64,000 bases of DNA from Antedon mediterranea (GCF_964355755.1 NC_092672.1:38870501-38934500), one strand, 5' to 3'. Numbered from the stretch's first letter, positions 23,801-35,110 are shown. A program made the numbers and translations. The notes: a model not told the origin generated them from the letters alone.

Positions 23801-25498
23801 ATGTGGGTCAGTGTACAACAGGGTCTGTACCAATGGCCCAATCTTTCTCTTGTAAAACGAGTGGTACATGATGGCATATACAACCTAAAGAACAGAATAC
23901 ACATACTATACAATATGTGGGTCAGTGTACAACAGGGTCTGTACCAATGGCATTTGGTGGTATCAAATAATATATATCACAAGAATGAGTAATCCGCGAT
24001 TTTCCCTGTAACAGTAATATTGTCCATGTGGTAGGGCGCCGCCATAAGTGTGGATGTATCTGGGATGTATACAACTTTTTGTGACGGTTTCAATAATCAA
24101 AGGCTAGACCACCGGTAGTATTTTTATGATAAAAAATGTTATCAACTACATGCCAACATCATGTTAAATACTATTTGGATATTTAATTGTTCGTTTTATG
24201 CAATTTATTTAGTAAAAACTGCCGTATAAACAGTTTGCTTTATCAACCGGGAGCTACGATAGCGTGACCGGGCGTGTTGGTGTTTACGCGTTTTCACGAA
24301 GGATAGTTTAATAATATTCCTATATTTAACTTGTTTCTGGTAAAACAAATAAATGTTAATGACATTTAACATTTTGTCCTATTAATAACATGTATTTTAT
24401 ACTAATTTATATCATAAAAACAATACTTAATTTACCGGGCGTAGAGTAGTACACGGCAATGGTAAAGAATAGGCTGTGCTGAGTAACGATTCGTTGATTT
24501 TTGGTGTTGCTGTGTTAGGCCTTTTTTGTGAACTAACTTAGCATGTTAGTAAATAATTGTCTGTAAAAGTGAATGTACACTAGTTTGTTAATAAATATGT
24601 ATTATAAAATAGTTTACAATTGCAAAAACTATTATCATAATTCTATTTAATGTGACATGTATAAATATCTATTAAATCAAGTCTTATTTAGTATGTATAC
24701 ATCCGCCCTTATGAGGGCGGGCATCACTCACTGGAGCTCTCTGTTACAAATTTCTCATGCAAAAATCGCGGAATACTTATTCTTGTGATATATATTCTTT
24801 GGTGGTATCCATTCATTTTGGGTTGTGATGTCAATGCATTTCATTGCCTAATTTGTTGTCCTACTTGGGATCAACCAAAATCTGACCTGTAAAATTAAAC
24901 TGAAATGTCGTATAATATTTGCTCACTATGTAAATTTGCAACCTCCCCAGCGATTTAAAAAAAAATGTAGTTTAAACAATTTATCATCCCAGAAAAATGT
25001 AATAATGAAAGCAATAGCAACATTTTGTATGAAAGAGAGGCAGGAATCATAATGCATGAGATCTACTTCCTATATACCGATCTAGGCTGCTTCCTAAATA
25101 ATCTCACACAACTATTAAAAAAAAAGATTTTGATGGGATTCAAACCTAGGGCTTCAGCTTCACAAGTCCAGAATATTCCGAAAACCTATTCGATATTGCC
25201 CATGGTTATATAGCGCCCTCTATAATATTCTAATTATCTCTTGCGAGCAACAAAGTACGTTCTTGGCTAGCGGCGCTCCATACAACAATTCTATCGGATT
25301 GATTTTTATCGCGACCGATAATATCTGCGGCGGCACACCTCGAGTAGGCCCTACTATGTAGTCCATCCAAATCGATAAAAATCAAACCCGAAATGATAGT
25401 GAACAGTGACTACTTTAGATTCTAGTCCAATGAATTAAATACTGTATACACCGTTTACCTTCTGTTTTCTCACTTTTAATTGAACTTCCGTTTGCCAT
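20821..25498 (-). CDS. GUCD1: GUCD1-type guanylyl cyclase domain-containing protein 1, complete, 9 exons
   Basis: Exons in transcript order: 25498-25459 (ATG), 23202-23121, 22986-22915, 22749-22650, 22185-22091, 21974-21884, 21776-21710, 21508-21437, 20918-20821 (TGA). Phases all join; the total is 717 nt, 238 aa, close to the vertebrate protein (about 240 aa). Diagnostic stretches: KDWDCGIACSKMVL (residues ~27-40, with the WDCG signature), SVWTIDIASIF, CTQTLGVDHTYE, KRINTLFKEA, GHFIVVCGYN and the C-terminal FDEARKAHGTDEDILFIY. The family (Pfam guanylate-cyc, PF09778) is named after plant proteins; enzymatic activity in animals is not established. The Cys of WDCG and His of GHFIV resemble a papain/C39-like fold (inference). 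The exon 22650-22749 donor is GC (GAG|GCAAGT). The start exon is short (13 codons), so the start is the least certain part. Two introns hold arrays copying their own splice junctions. Confidence 0.9.
21040..21475 (-). repeat. 46-bp tandem repeat, about 9 copies, copying GUCD1 exon 3' end plus donor
   Basis: On the minus strand the unit repeats the last 33 coding bases of exon 21508-21437 (ending CAGGATGTCAAG) and the donor GTAAAGTACC. Two versions occur: GATGTCAAG|GTAAAG as in the real exon, and GATTTCAGG|GTAAAG. They alternate in blocks, suggesting duplication of pairs or triplets of units. Confidence 0.93.
22440..22575. repeat. Small tandem repeat in GUCD1 intron
   Basis: A C-run and T-run at 22,440-22,456 are followed by three copies of about 42 bp carrying GGACCCCACTGTTAATATAC and ACATGGTAATATACCA. 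Intronic, no coding content. Confidence 0.85.
23158..23952 (-). repeat. 114-bp tandem repeat, 7 copies, copying GUCD1 acceptor plus exon start
   Basis: On the minus strand each unit carries TTCTTTAG|GT, the acceptor of exon 23202-23121, and its first ~46 coding bases (C-H-H-V-P-L-V-L-Q-E-K). Only the most downstream copy (lowest coordinates) continues into DWDCGIACSKMVL and a donor. In other copies the exon frame runs into unit sequence and reaches TGA. Because 114 is divisible by 3, long open frames exist on both strands (up to 195 codons); they are repeat artefacts. One unit is shortened near 23,668. Confidence 0.95.
23965..24798. mobile_element. TIR-bearing non-autonomous element in GUCD1 intron 1
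   Basis: The ends are inverted copies: TATATATCACAAGAATGAGT near 23,971 and its complement near 24,775-24,795, extending through a CCGCGATTTT motif on both sides. The 12-bp word TTTGGTGGTATC flanks both ends (23,953-23,964 and 24,799-24,810), a candidate target-site duplication. The interior has further inverted pieces (ATGTATAC...GTATACAT) and no ORF. Superfamily not assigned; a 12-bp duplication is unusual for a TIR element. Confidence 0.55.
25131..25202 (-). repeat. Weak tRNA-like segment in GUCD1 intron 1
   Basis: On the minus strand TATCGAATAGG (poor box A) and GGTTTGAATCC (good box B) are spaced as in a tRNA, and the segment ends in a T-run. The outer stems do not pair. It may be a decayed SINE head or coincidence. 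Confidence 0.25.
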
Positions 25499-25582
25499 TT
25501 GTGTACTAGTGTATTGCTCGATAGGTTGCCGCAATATCACTATAAATTGTCCCCAATGTGTTTACATACCAATTATTAGTTA

Positions 25583-25588
25583 TTTATT
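25583..25588 (-). terminator. Candidate polyadenylation signal of the EF-hand gene
   Basis: AATAAA on the minus strand about 47 bases after the EF-hand gene stop and about 85 bases before the GUCD1 start codon, showing how little sequence separates the two same-strand genes. Confidence 0.4.
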
Positions 25589-25634
25589 AATTTTGACGTT
25601 ATACAGTATAAAGTAATTAAATGTAATTGTTGTC

Positions 25635-28600
25635 TCAAAAGAGTCCACTATCCATTTGTTGAAATACGTCCAATCCTCTGATAATATGTATTATTTCGTT
25701 GCCCTTTTGACATACGTTTCCTAGTGCTGTGTGTTCTGATGCCGATTCACTTGATACTGCATTTATAAGCTAAAAACAAAAGTAAAATTAAATTCACTTA
25801 TTATATTGAAAGTGTTTGATCATTATTAAAAATATCAACAGTGAAATTTTCTTGTGATTTTATTTCCCCTCAATACATATTGAAAGTGTTTGATCATTAT
25901 TAAAAGCACCAACATTTACCTCAATAAATTCTTCAAAATCAATACTATTAGATCCATCTATATCGATTTCATTAAAGTACGCCCTTTTGGTCTCTAACGA
26001 TGACGTATCACCAAGATCTTCCAGCGCTATCACTCTTAACAAAAAAGAGAAACCTTATATTATATTACCTTATATTATACTGTAACTAGATTTGAACTCG
26101 TCACTATGGACGAGTTAGGTTGTTCCGCAAAAAAACGCCACGTGCACGTCATACGTTATACTGTAACTAGATTTGAACTCGTCACTATGGACGAGTTAGG
26201 TTGTTCCGCACAAAAACGCCACGTGCACGTCATACGTTATACTGTCACTAGATTTGAACTCGTCACTATGAACGAGTTAGGTTCCGCACAAAAACGCCAC
26301 GTGCACGTCATACGTTTACAATATTGCGCACATAAAAACGATTAAGCTATTGTGACCTGAAGAAAAGAAGATGTTGTTAGTGTGCTCTCTGTTTTGTGTC
26401 TAAGTATATACGCAGTATACACTATATACTGTATACATACTATATACAGTGCAGCATAGATGAAATTACCATCTTTTAATCTAATTTTTAACATGATAAA
26501 ACATCATCAAAATGAAGCACATAGATAGCAAATTCGAAAGGGAATTATCTGAACGACATATTAAACTGTTGGAAGAAATTTGGATACGTAGAATATGGAT
26601 GCGCGCTCTTTTAAATTTCATGAACTATGACGCAAAATATGAAAATAAAACTTTTATAATTCAACTGGTCATATAATGACGTCACAATATCCGATGCGCA
26701 AAATGTTTACATGAACTTCAAGAAAACATTTTAATCATGAGTATAAGTTAACTGTTCATTCTGAGAAGCTATAACATATTGAAATTTATTGGAATGTTGA
26801 ATAAGTGAACAAAGTTATTCACGCTTTTGCACATGATGACGTTATCACAAATTTTAAAAATGGTAAATCATGCGAAAGATAATTGATTGACCTAGACAAT
26901 ATTTTAAAAATGGGGTGGGGGAATGGAATACGGATAGGTCATGCGCTCTTTTAAATGTGATGAGCTATGACGAAAGAGACATAAATCCTACATTTTATAT
27001 TCGAGTGGCCATACGATGACGACACAATGTCCGGTTAGCCATATTGATTCATGATCCGATATCTACAACTCATCAACTTCCAGAATATATAATTTTTAAA
27101 AAGTTCACCACGTAGTTTAGAATCTATGACTGTTTAAAAAAGGGCATAATTTTGAAACATTTTTGAACTTTTTTATAAAAAACGCGCGAAAATTGTCCAA
27201 TTCGACGTGCTCGTATGACGTAATTTTAAGTCGAAATTGTTTAAAAGTTGGTAAAACTACTAGAAAAGGCTGGAAAAACATAAATCACACGAAAAATATG
27301 TTTTTAACGCTACGTGCATTCTCACTCTTGAGGACGATCAAAGCATATTGATCGAAACGTCGAGAAACTCAACAGTTCTTTTCAGAACATACACGTGGTG
27401 TAACGCAAACTTTATATCAACTTTTGATTTCGCCATGCAAACCTTCAAACAATACAAATAATACTGGAGACCTTATCAGCTGATCATACAAACACGAACA
27501 ATAATACTGGAGAGCTTATCAGCTGACCATACAAACACGAACAATAATACTGGAGAGCTTATCAGCTGATCATACAAACACGAACAATAATACTGGAGAG
27601 CTTATCAGCTGACCATACAAACACGAACAATAATACTGGAGAGCTTTTCACCTGATCATACAAACACGAACAATAATACTGGAGAGCTTATCAGCTGATC
27701 ATACAAACACGAACAATAATACTGGAGAGCTTATCAGCTGATCATACAAATACGAACAATAATACTGGAGAGCTTATCAGCTGACCATACAAACACGAAC
27801 AATAATACTGGAGAGCTTATCAGCTGACCATACAGATACGAACAATAATACTGGAGAGCTTATCAGCTGACCATACAAACACGAACAATAATACTGGAGA
27901 GCTTATCAGCTGATCATACAAACACGAACAATAATACTGGAGAGCTTATCAGCTGATCATACAAACACGAACAATAATACTGGAGAGCTCATCAGCTGAC
28001 CATACAAATACGAACAATAATACTGGAGAGCTTATCAGCGGATAATACAAACACGAACAATAATACTGGAGACAGGGGTGGCGCCAGGATCTTCCCGACG
28101 CGGGGGCTACATTCCCCGACGAGGGGGCTATGCGAGCATCACTAGGCTGGGGGCCAGAGGGCCGCCAAGGGTCCCCGGTGGGGGTCCAGGGGGCGAAGCC
28201 CCCGGAAGCAACGCGTTCTAGCGTCATTTGAGGTCATTTTAATCAGATTTAGGGTAGCCATTTTTTCCATTTTTTTATAATGCATAAATAAAATACTGCG
28301 TGCAAAAAAACGATGCGCGATGACTGTTTCAATCCATATTTTTCAATTTAAAAAATAAAAGTTCAAAGAAAATTTTGAAAAATAGAGTTGGAGGTCCCGG
28401 AAATTGGACTTATTATACTTCAAAACATGAAACAAAATATATAAGTCCCTATCAAGGTTGTGACTGAGCTAAGAAATGTTTGAAAAATAGAGATGTTAGG
28501 TCCCGGAAAATGCACTTCTTGTACTTCGAAATATGACCAGCTTTATTGTTGGGGCTGAGCTAAGAAACTGTTTAAAACTAGAGCTACAGGTCTTCAAAAA

Positions 28601-31600
28601 ATTGCATTTTATACTTCGGAAACATCAGGCCTAGAGGCTTAAAAAACGCAAGCGTAGACCTTTTTCAGTCGGGGAAATAAGTTTATTCCTCCCAAGTGTA
28701 TGCGTGCGTACCATCTGGACTTCCGAGTGGTGAGAAATTCATGACATTACAGGACATTGAAAATGTAATAACTTAGCTATAATAAGATGTTGGCTAAGCG
28801 AAAATGGCATGTTTTTTTGTTTAGTAATGGATGAAAAATTTATTTTAGGTGCCCCACGGTACAGAAGGTTACCTGTAAATTAAAAAATTGGTGAACATAC
28901 GAAAAATTAACATAATTCGTTTTTGCTGTAGTGTAGCGTACGTCGACGCAGTACACGATGTAACCGTCAGTAAACTTCGCATGGAAAATAACTACAGTAG
29001 ACATTTTGGTCCCTGGATGGAACATGATATCACGCGTCTCGACCCAACGTTGAACGATTCGTACAAAGGGATACCGCCAGACAAGTGCGAACCTAGCTAT
29101 TGTTTAGTAGTAAGTTAGATCGCTGGCAATAATGAATGCATATAAAGTGCATAATATGACTCTGACGTACTCTCACGGTCAATGAAACGTCGCGGTTTTC
29201 TAGGCGCTGAAGCTAGCTACGAAGTAAACGCGAACGCTTTTTACTTAACTGTATATTATATTCCCCGACAAAAAGTACCCGTGTTCCCTTCGGTAACCCT
29301 CGGTAAACTTCGCCTGGAAAATAACTACATTACACATTTTGGTCCCTGGATGGAACTTGATATCACGCGTCTTGACTCAACGTTGAACGATTCGTACAAA
29401 GGGATACCGCCAGACAAGTGCGCTAAATGTTTAGTAGTAAGTTAGATCGCTGGCAATAAATGAATGCATAAAAGTGCATAATAGCCCTCTGACGTACTCT
29501 CACGGTCAATGGAACGTCGTGGTTTTCTAGGCGCTGAACAAGCTATATGAAGTGAACGCGAACGTTTTTTACTGTATATTATATTCCCCGACAAAAAGTA
29601 CCCGTGTTCCCCGACGGGGGGGGGGGGGGGGGGGGGGGGCTAGGCTCCCCGACGAGGGGGCTAGAGCCCCCGTAGCCCCCCCGCTGGCGCCACCACTGAC
29701 TGGAGAGCTTATCAGCTGACCATACAAACACGAACAATAATACTGGAGAGCTTATCAGCTGACCATACAAACACGAACAATAATACTGGAGAGCTTATCA
29801 GCTGATCATACAAACACGAACAATAATACTGGAGAGCTTATCAGCTGATCATACAAACACGAACAATAATACTGGAGAGCTTATCAGCTGACCATACAAA
29901 CACGAACAATAATACTGGAGAGCTTATCAGCTGACCATACAAACACGAACAATAATACTGGAGAGCTTATCAGCTGACCATACAAACACGAACAATAATA
30001 CTGGAGAGCTTATCAGCTGACCATACAAACACGAACAATAATACTGGAGAGCTTATCAGCTGACCATACAAACACGAACAATAATACTGGAGAGCTTATC
30101 AGCTGATCATACAAACACGAACAATAATACTGGAGAGCTTATCAGCTGATCATACAAACACGAACAATAATACTGGAGAGCTTATCAGCTGATCATACAA
30201 ACACGAACAATAATACTGGAGAGCCTATCAGCTGACCATACAAACACGAACAATAATACTGGAGAGCTTATCAGCTGATCATACAAACACGAACAATAAT
30301 ACTGGAGAGCTTATCAGCTGACCATACAAACACGAACAATAATACTGGAGAGCTTATCAGCTGATCATACAAACACGAACAATAATACTGGAGAGCTTAT
30401 CAGCTGATCATACAAACACGAACAATAATACTGGAGAGCTTATCAGCTGACCATACAAATACGAACAATAATACTGGAGAGCTTATCAGCTGACCATACA
30501 AACACGAACAATAATACTGGAGAGCTTATCAGCTGATCATACAAACACGAACAATAATACTGGAGAGCTTATCAGCTGATCATACAAACACGAACAATAA
30601 TACTGGAGAGCTTATCAGCTGACCATACAAACACGAACAATAATACTGGAGAGCTTATCAGCTGACCATACAAACACGAACAATAATACTGGAGAGCTTA
30701 TCAGCTGACCATACAAATACGAACAATAATACTGGAGAGCTTATCAGCTGACCATACAAATACGAACAATAATACTGGAGAGCTTATCAGCTGACCATAC
30801 AAACACGAACAATAATACTGGAGAGCTTATCAGCTGACCATACAAACACGAACAATAATAATGGAGAGCTTATCAGCTGATCATACAAACACGAACAATA
30901 ATACTGGAGAGCTTATCAACTGACCATACAAATACGAACAATAATACTGGAGAGCTTATCAGCTGACCATACAAACACGAACAATAATACTGGAGAGCTT
31001 ATCAGCTGATCATACAAACACGAACAATAATACTGGAGAGCTTATCAGCTGATCATACAAACACGAACAATAATACTGGAGAGCTTATCAGCTGACCATA
31101 CAAACACGAACAATAATACTGGAGAGCTTATCAGCTGACCATACAAACACGAACAATAATACTGGAGAGCTTATCAGCTGACCATACAAATACGAACAAT
31201 AATACTGGAGAGCTTATCAGCTGACCATACAAATACGAACAATAATACTGGAGAGCTTATCAGCTGACCATACAAACACGAACAATAATACTGGAGAGCT
31301 TATCAGCTGACCATACAAACACGAACAATAATACTGGAGAGCTTATCAGCTGACCATACAAACACGAACAATAATACTGGAGAGCTTATCAGCTGACCAT
31401 ACAAATACGAACAATAATACTGGAGAGCTTATCAGCTGACCATACAAACACGAACAATAATACTGGAGAGCTTATCAGCTGACCATACAAACACGAACAA
31501 TAATACTGGAGAGCTTATCAGCTGACCATACAAACACGAACAAATAATACTAGAGAGCTTATCAGCTGACCATACAAACACGAACAATAATACTGGAGAG

Positions 31601-33662
31601 CTTATCAGCTGACCATACAAATACGAACAATAATACTGGAGAGCTTATCAGCTGACCATACAAATACGAACAATAATACTGGAGAGCTTATCAGCTGACC
31701 ATACAAACACGAACAATAATACTGGAGAGCTTATCAGCTGACCATACAAACACGAACAATAATACTGGAGAGCTTATCAGCTGACCATACAAACACGAAC
31801 AATAATACTGGAGAGCTTATCAGCTGACCATACAAATACGAACAATAATACTGGAGAGCTTATCAGCTGACCATACAAACACGAACAATAATACTGGAGA
31901 GCTTATCAGTTGACCATACAAACACGAACAATAATACTGGAGAGCTTATCAGCTGACCATACAAACACGAACAATAATACTGGAGAGCTTATCAGCTGAC
32001 CATACAAACACGAACAATAATACTGGAGAGCTTATCAGCTGACCATACAAACACGAACAATAATACTGGAGAGCTTATCAGCTGACCATACAAACACGAA
32101 CAATAATACTGGAGAGCTTATCAGCTGACCATACAAACACGAACAATAATACTGGAGAGCTTATCAGCTGACCATACAAACACGAACAATAATACTGGAG
32201 AGCTTATCAGCTGACCATACAAATACGAACAATAATACTGGAGAGCTTATCAGCTGACCATACAAACACGAACAATAATACTGGAGAGCTTATCAGCTGA
32301 CCATACAAACACGAACAATAATACTAGAGAGCTTATCAGCTGACCATACAAACACGAACAATAATACCGGAGAGCTTATCAGCTGACCATACAAACACGA
32401 ACAATAATACTGGAGAGCTTATCAGCTGACCATACAAATACGAACAATAATACTGGAGAGCTTATCAGCTGACCATACAAATACGAACAATAATACTGGA
32501 GAGCTTATCAGCTGATCATACAAACACGAACAATAATACTGGAGAGCTTATCAGCTGACCATACAAATACGAACATGTACAATGATATCCACTTACAACT
32601 CTTCAAAATCGATTAGTCCGTCATGATTTAGATCAAATTCTTGAAAGAGTAGCCGAAAGTCAAATATATCTGCTTCGGTCCATTGTGTGTATTTATTAGC
32701 CAACGCACGTATATCTATATTAAATATAAGACAGAATTATTTAACTGCGCACGGTATTCTTACGAATAATATTTAGGTTTTGTTTTAATACGATCGGGTA
32801 AGGTTTGTATTCTATATAGGTCGCATTCACTTGAAATATGATACTATATTTTATATTAATTATTTTAAGTTCAAAAAGTTATTTAATATTTATAATCTTC
32901 TTGCCTTCAAATTTAGCCTTTGCCTCCATGGCTTCTTGTCGGTTTTCAATAATATTCTTAAAGTGTTTTTCTGTTATGTTCTCAAATCTTGTTTTTTCCA
33001 AAGTACTTTCATTAACAGCAAATTCTCTTTTCTGACCTACTATTTGAATAATAATAATATTTAGAAAGTAGGCCTAGCCTAGGCCTAGGCATATTATAAT
33101 TACTAAATTATGCCTAGGCCTAGAGGACAGGCCTGCCTAGGCCCTAGGTATTAAAATCCTAGAAGTAGGCCTAGTCTAGTATAGAATACCGTAATTATTA
33201 CGGTAGTAGGCCTAATGAAGTATGCTATAGATAGAAAAGTTCTTAGTTGGCAGTTCTACAGGGGCGGGTGTGTGATGGGAGTCCTAGTGCACGCGTGGGC
33301 CAGGCCGCCGACTGATGGCACGTACGTACATACACACGTCACCACACACACGTCTTACATCAATCATGGTTGGAACGTGCCACTAATACCGCTCCCCCTC
33401 CCCCATTTATCTATTCCGTCGGTTATTATTCCCTGTCAGTTTAGTTAATCACTAGGTTCTAGATCTACTTGCCTGTTGGCATGAAAGCTGCTGGAGATGT
33501 AAAATATATTTCTTTAGGAGCAACAGGAAAACTTATCGAAATTCCCATCCTGCACGATCTCCAGGCCACACAAAAACCACCCGGTACACTGTAAGGTGCT
33601 GTAAACACATCCGATGCGATCTCTGATACGAGTTTTGTTGTCATGAGGAACTTAATGCGCAT
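25635..33662 (-). CDS. Unassigned protein with one EF-hand pair, 5 exons, about 229 aa
   Basis: Exons in transcript order: 33662-33473 (ATG), 33036-32905, 32714-32597, 26034-25920, 25769-25635 (TGA). Phases join throughout (690 nt). Two canonical calcium loops are visible: DLNHDGLIDFEE (residues ~135-146) and DIDGSNSIDFEE (~171-182), 36 residues apart as in a paired EF-hand domain. The N-terminal half (~107 residues) has no motif I know; residues ~66-107 are charged and helix-like (NESTLEKTRFENITEKHF), and the C-terminal ~45 residues are unrecognised. The first two introns use GC donors (ACAG|GCAAGT and GAAG|GCAAGA), supported by exact phase agreement. Met7 is an alternative start; exon 1 is the least certain exon because it rests on the GC donor. 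Probably a cytosolic calcium sensor related to the calmodulin/troponin-C superfamily; no specific function is claimed. Confidence 0.7.
26079..26316. repeat. About 80-bp tandem repeat, 3 copies, EF-hand gene intron
   Basis: Three units containing AACTAGATTTGAACTCGTCA, GACGAGTTAGG and CGCCACGTGCACGTCATACG lie about 45 bases upstream (in transcript sense) of the acceptor of exon 26034-25920. They include palindromic CACGTG and GTGCAC. The open frame across them is a repeat artefact. Confidence 0.85.
26340..27440. repeat. Diverged direct duplication and possible retroelement terminus in intron
   Basis: Segments at about 26,596-26,705 and 26,935-27,045 are diverged copies (GCGCTCTTTTAAAT, ATGACG, TGGTCATA/TGGCCATA, CACAAT(A/G)TCCG). 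Near 27,330-27,365 is GACGATCAAAGCATATTGAT followed by CGAAACGTCGAG, a hairpin-plus-CGAAAC arrangement often found at retroelement ends. No ORF of note. Confidence 0.4.
27450..32577. repeat. 43-bp minisatellite, about 81 copies, split by a hAT-like insertion
   Basis: The unit reads AATAATACTGGAGAGC, TTATCAGCTGACCATAC and AAACACGAAC. About 14 copies lie at 27,450-28,072 and about 67 at 29,699-32,577, the two parts separated by the element at 28,073-29,698. In the sense of the host gene (minus strand) the array starts about 20 bases after the donor of exon 32714-32597. Two positions vary between copies (GACCAT/GATCAT, AAACACG/AAATACG); GATCAT is commoner in the left part. Not a CRISPR: there are no unique spacers. 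Confidence 0.96.
28073..29698. mobile_element. hAT-like non-autonomous DNA element, 1,626 bp, 8-bp target duplication
   Basis: The ends are inverted: CAGGGGTGGCGCCAG on the left and CTGGCGCCACCACTG on the right. ACTGGAGA (8 bp) is duplicated at 28,065-28,072 and 29,699-29,706; uninterrupted minisatellite units contain it once, so the insertion is exact. 8-bp duplications with CAG...CTG ends are typical of hAT elements. No transposase is visible. Subterminal CCCCGACGAGGGGGCT words occur at both ends. The interior carries a direct duplication (about 28,971-29,250 and 29,303-29,575), each copy with an open frame sharing the residues GIPPDKC. A run of 24 G at 29,616-29,639 may be a sequencing or assembly problem. 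Confidence 0.88.
33062..33200. repeat. TAGGCCTAG-rich palindromic stretch
   Basis: Dense overlapping copies of TAGGCCTAG / CCTAGGCCTAGG in the first intron of the EF-hand gene. Similar clusters occur at 5,629-5,710 and 45,035-45,070, so the word is common in this genome. Confidence 0.6.
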
Positions 33663-33789
33663 TCGCGTACAGATACGCGTAAGTCAATAGGATAGCAGCG
33701 CGACTAGTGGCCTGGTAGTGGTTTCGGTCTGTGTGTACCGTACGCATTTAGGCCTATTAGAACAACATTTACTGTAAAAAATGTCTTTA

Positions 33790-35110
33790 TTTATTGCCGA
33801 AAAGACAGCTTTAAAGTCAGACCCCCTAAATTACAGACCAGTCAGCCTTACATCTATAATATGCAAGACCATGGAGACGTTTGTAAGAAATTCCTTGATG
33901 AATCATATCAATCAATCACCTTTTTTCTACTCATCAACATGGCTTTAGATCAGGTCGTTCATGTACCACCTTGATGATTGAAGTTTTAGAACAATGGACC
34001 AAATGGTTTGAAGAGGGTCAATGTTTTGATTGCATCTTTCTAGATTTCAAAAGAGCGTTTGACAGTGTACCACATGAAAGACTGTTAAACAAATTACAGG
34101 CGTATCATGATTCATATGGCATTGGAGGAAATTTATTAAACTGGATTTTAAATGGAGTTCATTCAGAAAGCCTGCGAGTTAGTAGTGGAGTCCCACAGGG
34201 CAGTGTAGGCTACTTGGTCCTGCACTGTTCAATATATTTATTAATGATATCCCTGATGGAGTTAGTTCAAAAGTAAAAATTTTTGCAGATGATACCAAAA
34301 TGTTCAATTTGGTGAACAGTGTGGAAGAATCATGGATTACAGGATGATCTGAATAAATTATTTGAATGGTCTGAGAAATGGCAACTTCCTTTCAACTTAA
34401 TGAAATGTATTATGCATTTTGGAAGAAGGAAAGGAATAGGAAAGTGATCTATCATGGGTACTGATCAAAGAAGAATTCCAATTCAATCCATAACAGATTT
34501 GGGAATCATACTTGATAATAAATTGTCCTTTGGATTACATGTTGCACCGAAGGCTTCTATGGCAAACAGAAAATAAGGAATGATAAAACGAACGTTTCAT
34601 TATTCTTTCATGCAGCTGTATAAAACCATAATCAGGCCGTCAATCGAGTATTGCAGTCCTGTTTGGCAACATATATATCACCTTAATGAGTCAGACAAGC
34701 TTGAAAAAGTGCAACAGAGAGCAACCCGTTTGGTGCCAGGTATTAGAAGAGATATACTTATCAGGATAGATTGAAACAACTACAACTACCTACTCTTTAT
34801 TTCAGAAGGCTGAGATCTGCTCTAATCCAGGTTTTTAAAATTTGTAGTCATATTCAAAGTAACATTTATTTTCTTCAAAATAAAACAGTCAACAAAATGG
34901 TGTAAAGAAAGGTGATATGATTGAAGAAGGCATGATCAAAAAAGCAAAAAGCTTGTGACAGACATGCCTAAACAAAGATTAGATAAAAACAACACGAAAA
35001 AAGAAAATAAATAAATAAATTAATAAATTAAAAAAATAAAGAAATAACAATATAAAAAATTTACATAACATGGGTTAAACTAAATAAGTAAAATAACAAA
35101 CAAAAAAAAA
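33790..35110 (+). pseudogene. LINE (CR1/Jockey-like) reverse transcriptase relic with A-rich tail
   Basis: Reading across frames gives the order of a non-LTR reverse transcriptase: DPLNYRPVSLTSIICK, IFLDFKRAFDSVPHERL (catalytic Asp in FDSV context), SGVPQGSV, KIFADDTKMF (FADD active site) and IIRPSIEYCSPVW with LEKVQQRATR. Frames break several times (for instance near 33,925, 34,210 and 34,330) with in-frame stops, and the 5' part including any endonuclease is missing. It ends in an A-rich tract at ~34,975-35,110 typical of target-primed insertion. Superfamily is from motif style only; the copy is dead. Confidence 0.85.

Noticed and set aside
23136-23992. Long frames on both strands (177 and 195 codons) with a 38-residue repeat
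   Set aside because: The 114-bp unit is divisible by 3, so any stop-free frame stays open. The region is explained by duplication of a GUCD1 acceptor and exon start.
26106-26345. 79-codon frame with repeated MDELG...KKRHVHV
   Set aside because: Produced by three tandem 80-bp intronic units; no splice or domain support.
29616-29639. Run of 24 G as a biological G-quadruplex signal
   Set aside because: A pure homopolymer of this length next to GC-rich ends is as likely a consensus or polishing error; no weight placed on it.
27450-32577. CRISPR-like regular repeats (43, 56 and 57 bp)
   Set aside because: Units are contiguous with no unique spacers, the host is an intron-bearing animal genome, and there are no cas genes.
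32831-33064. Plus-strand 77-codon frame
   Set aside because: It is antisense to exon 33036-32905 of the EF-hand gene, whose phase and splice sites fit.
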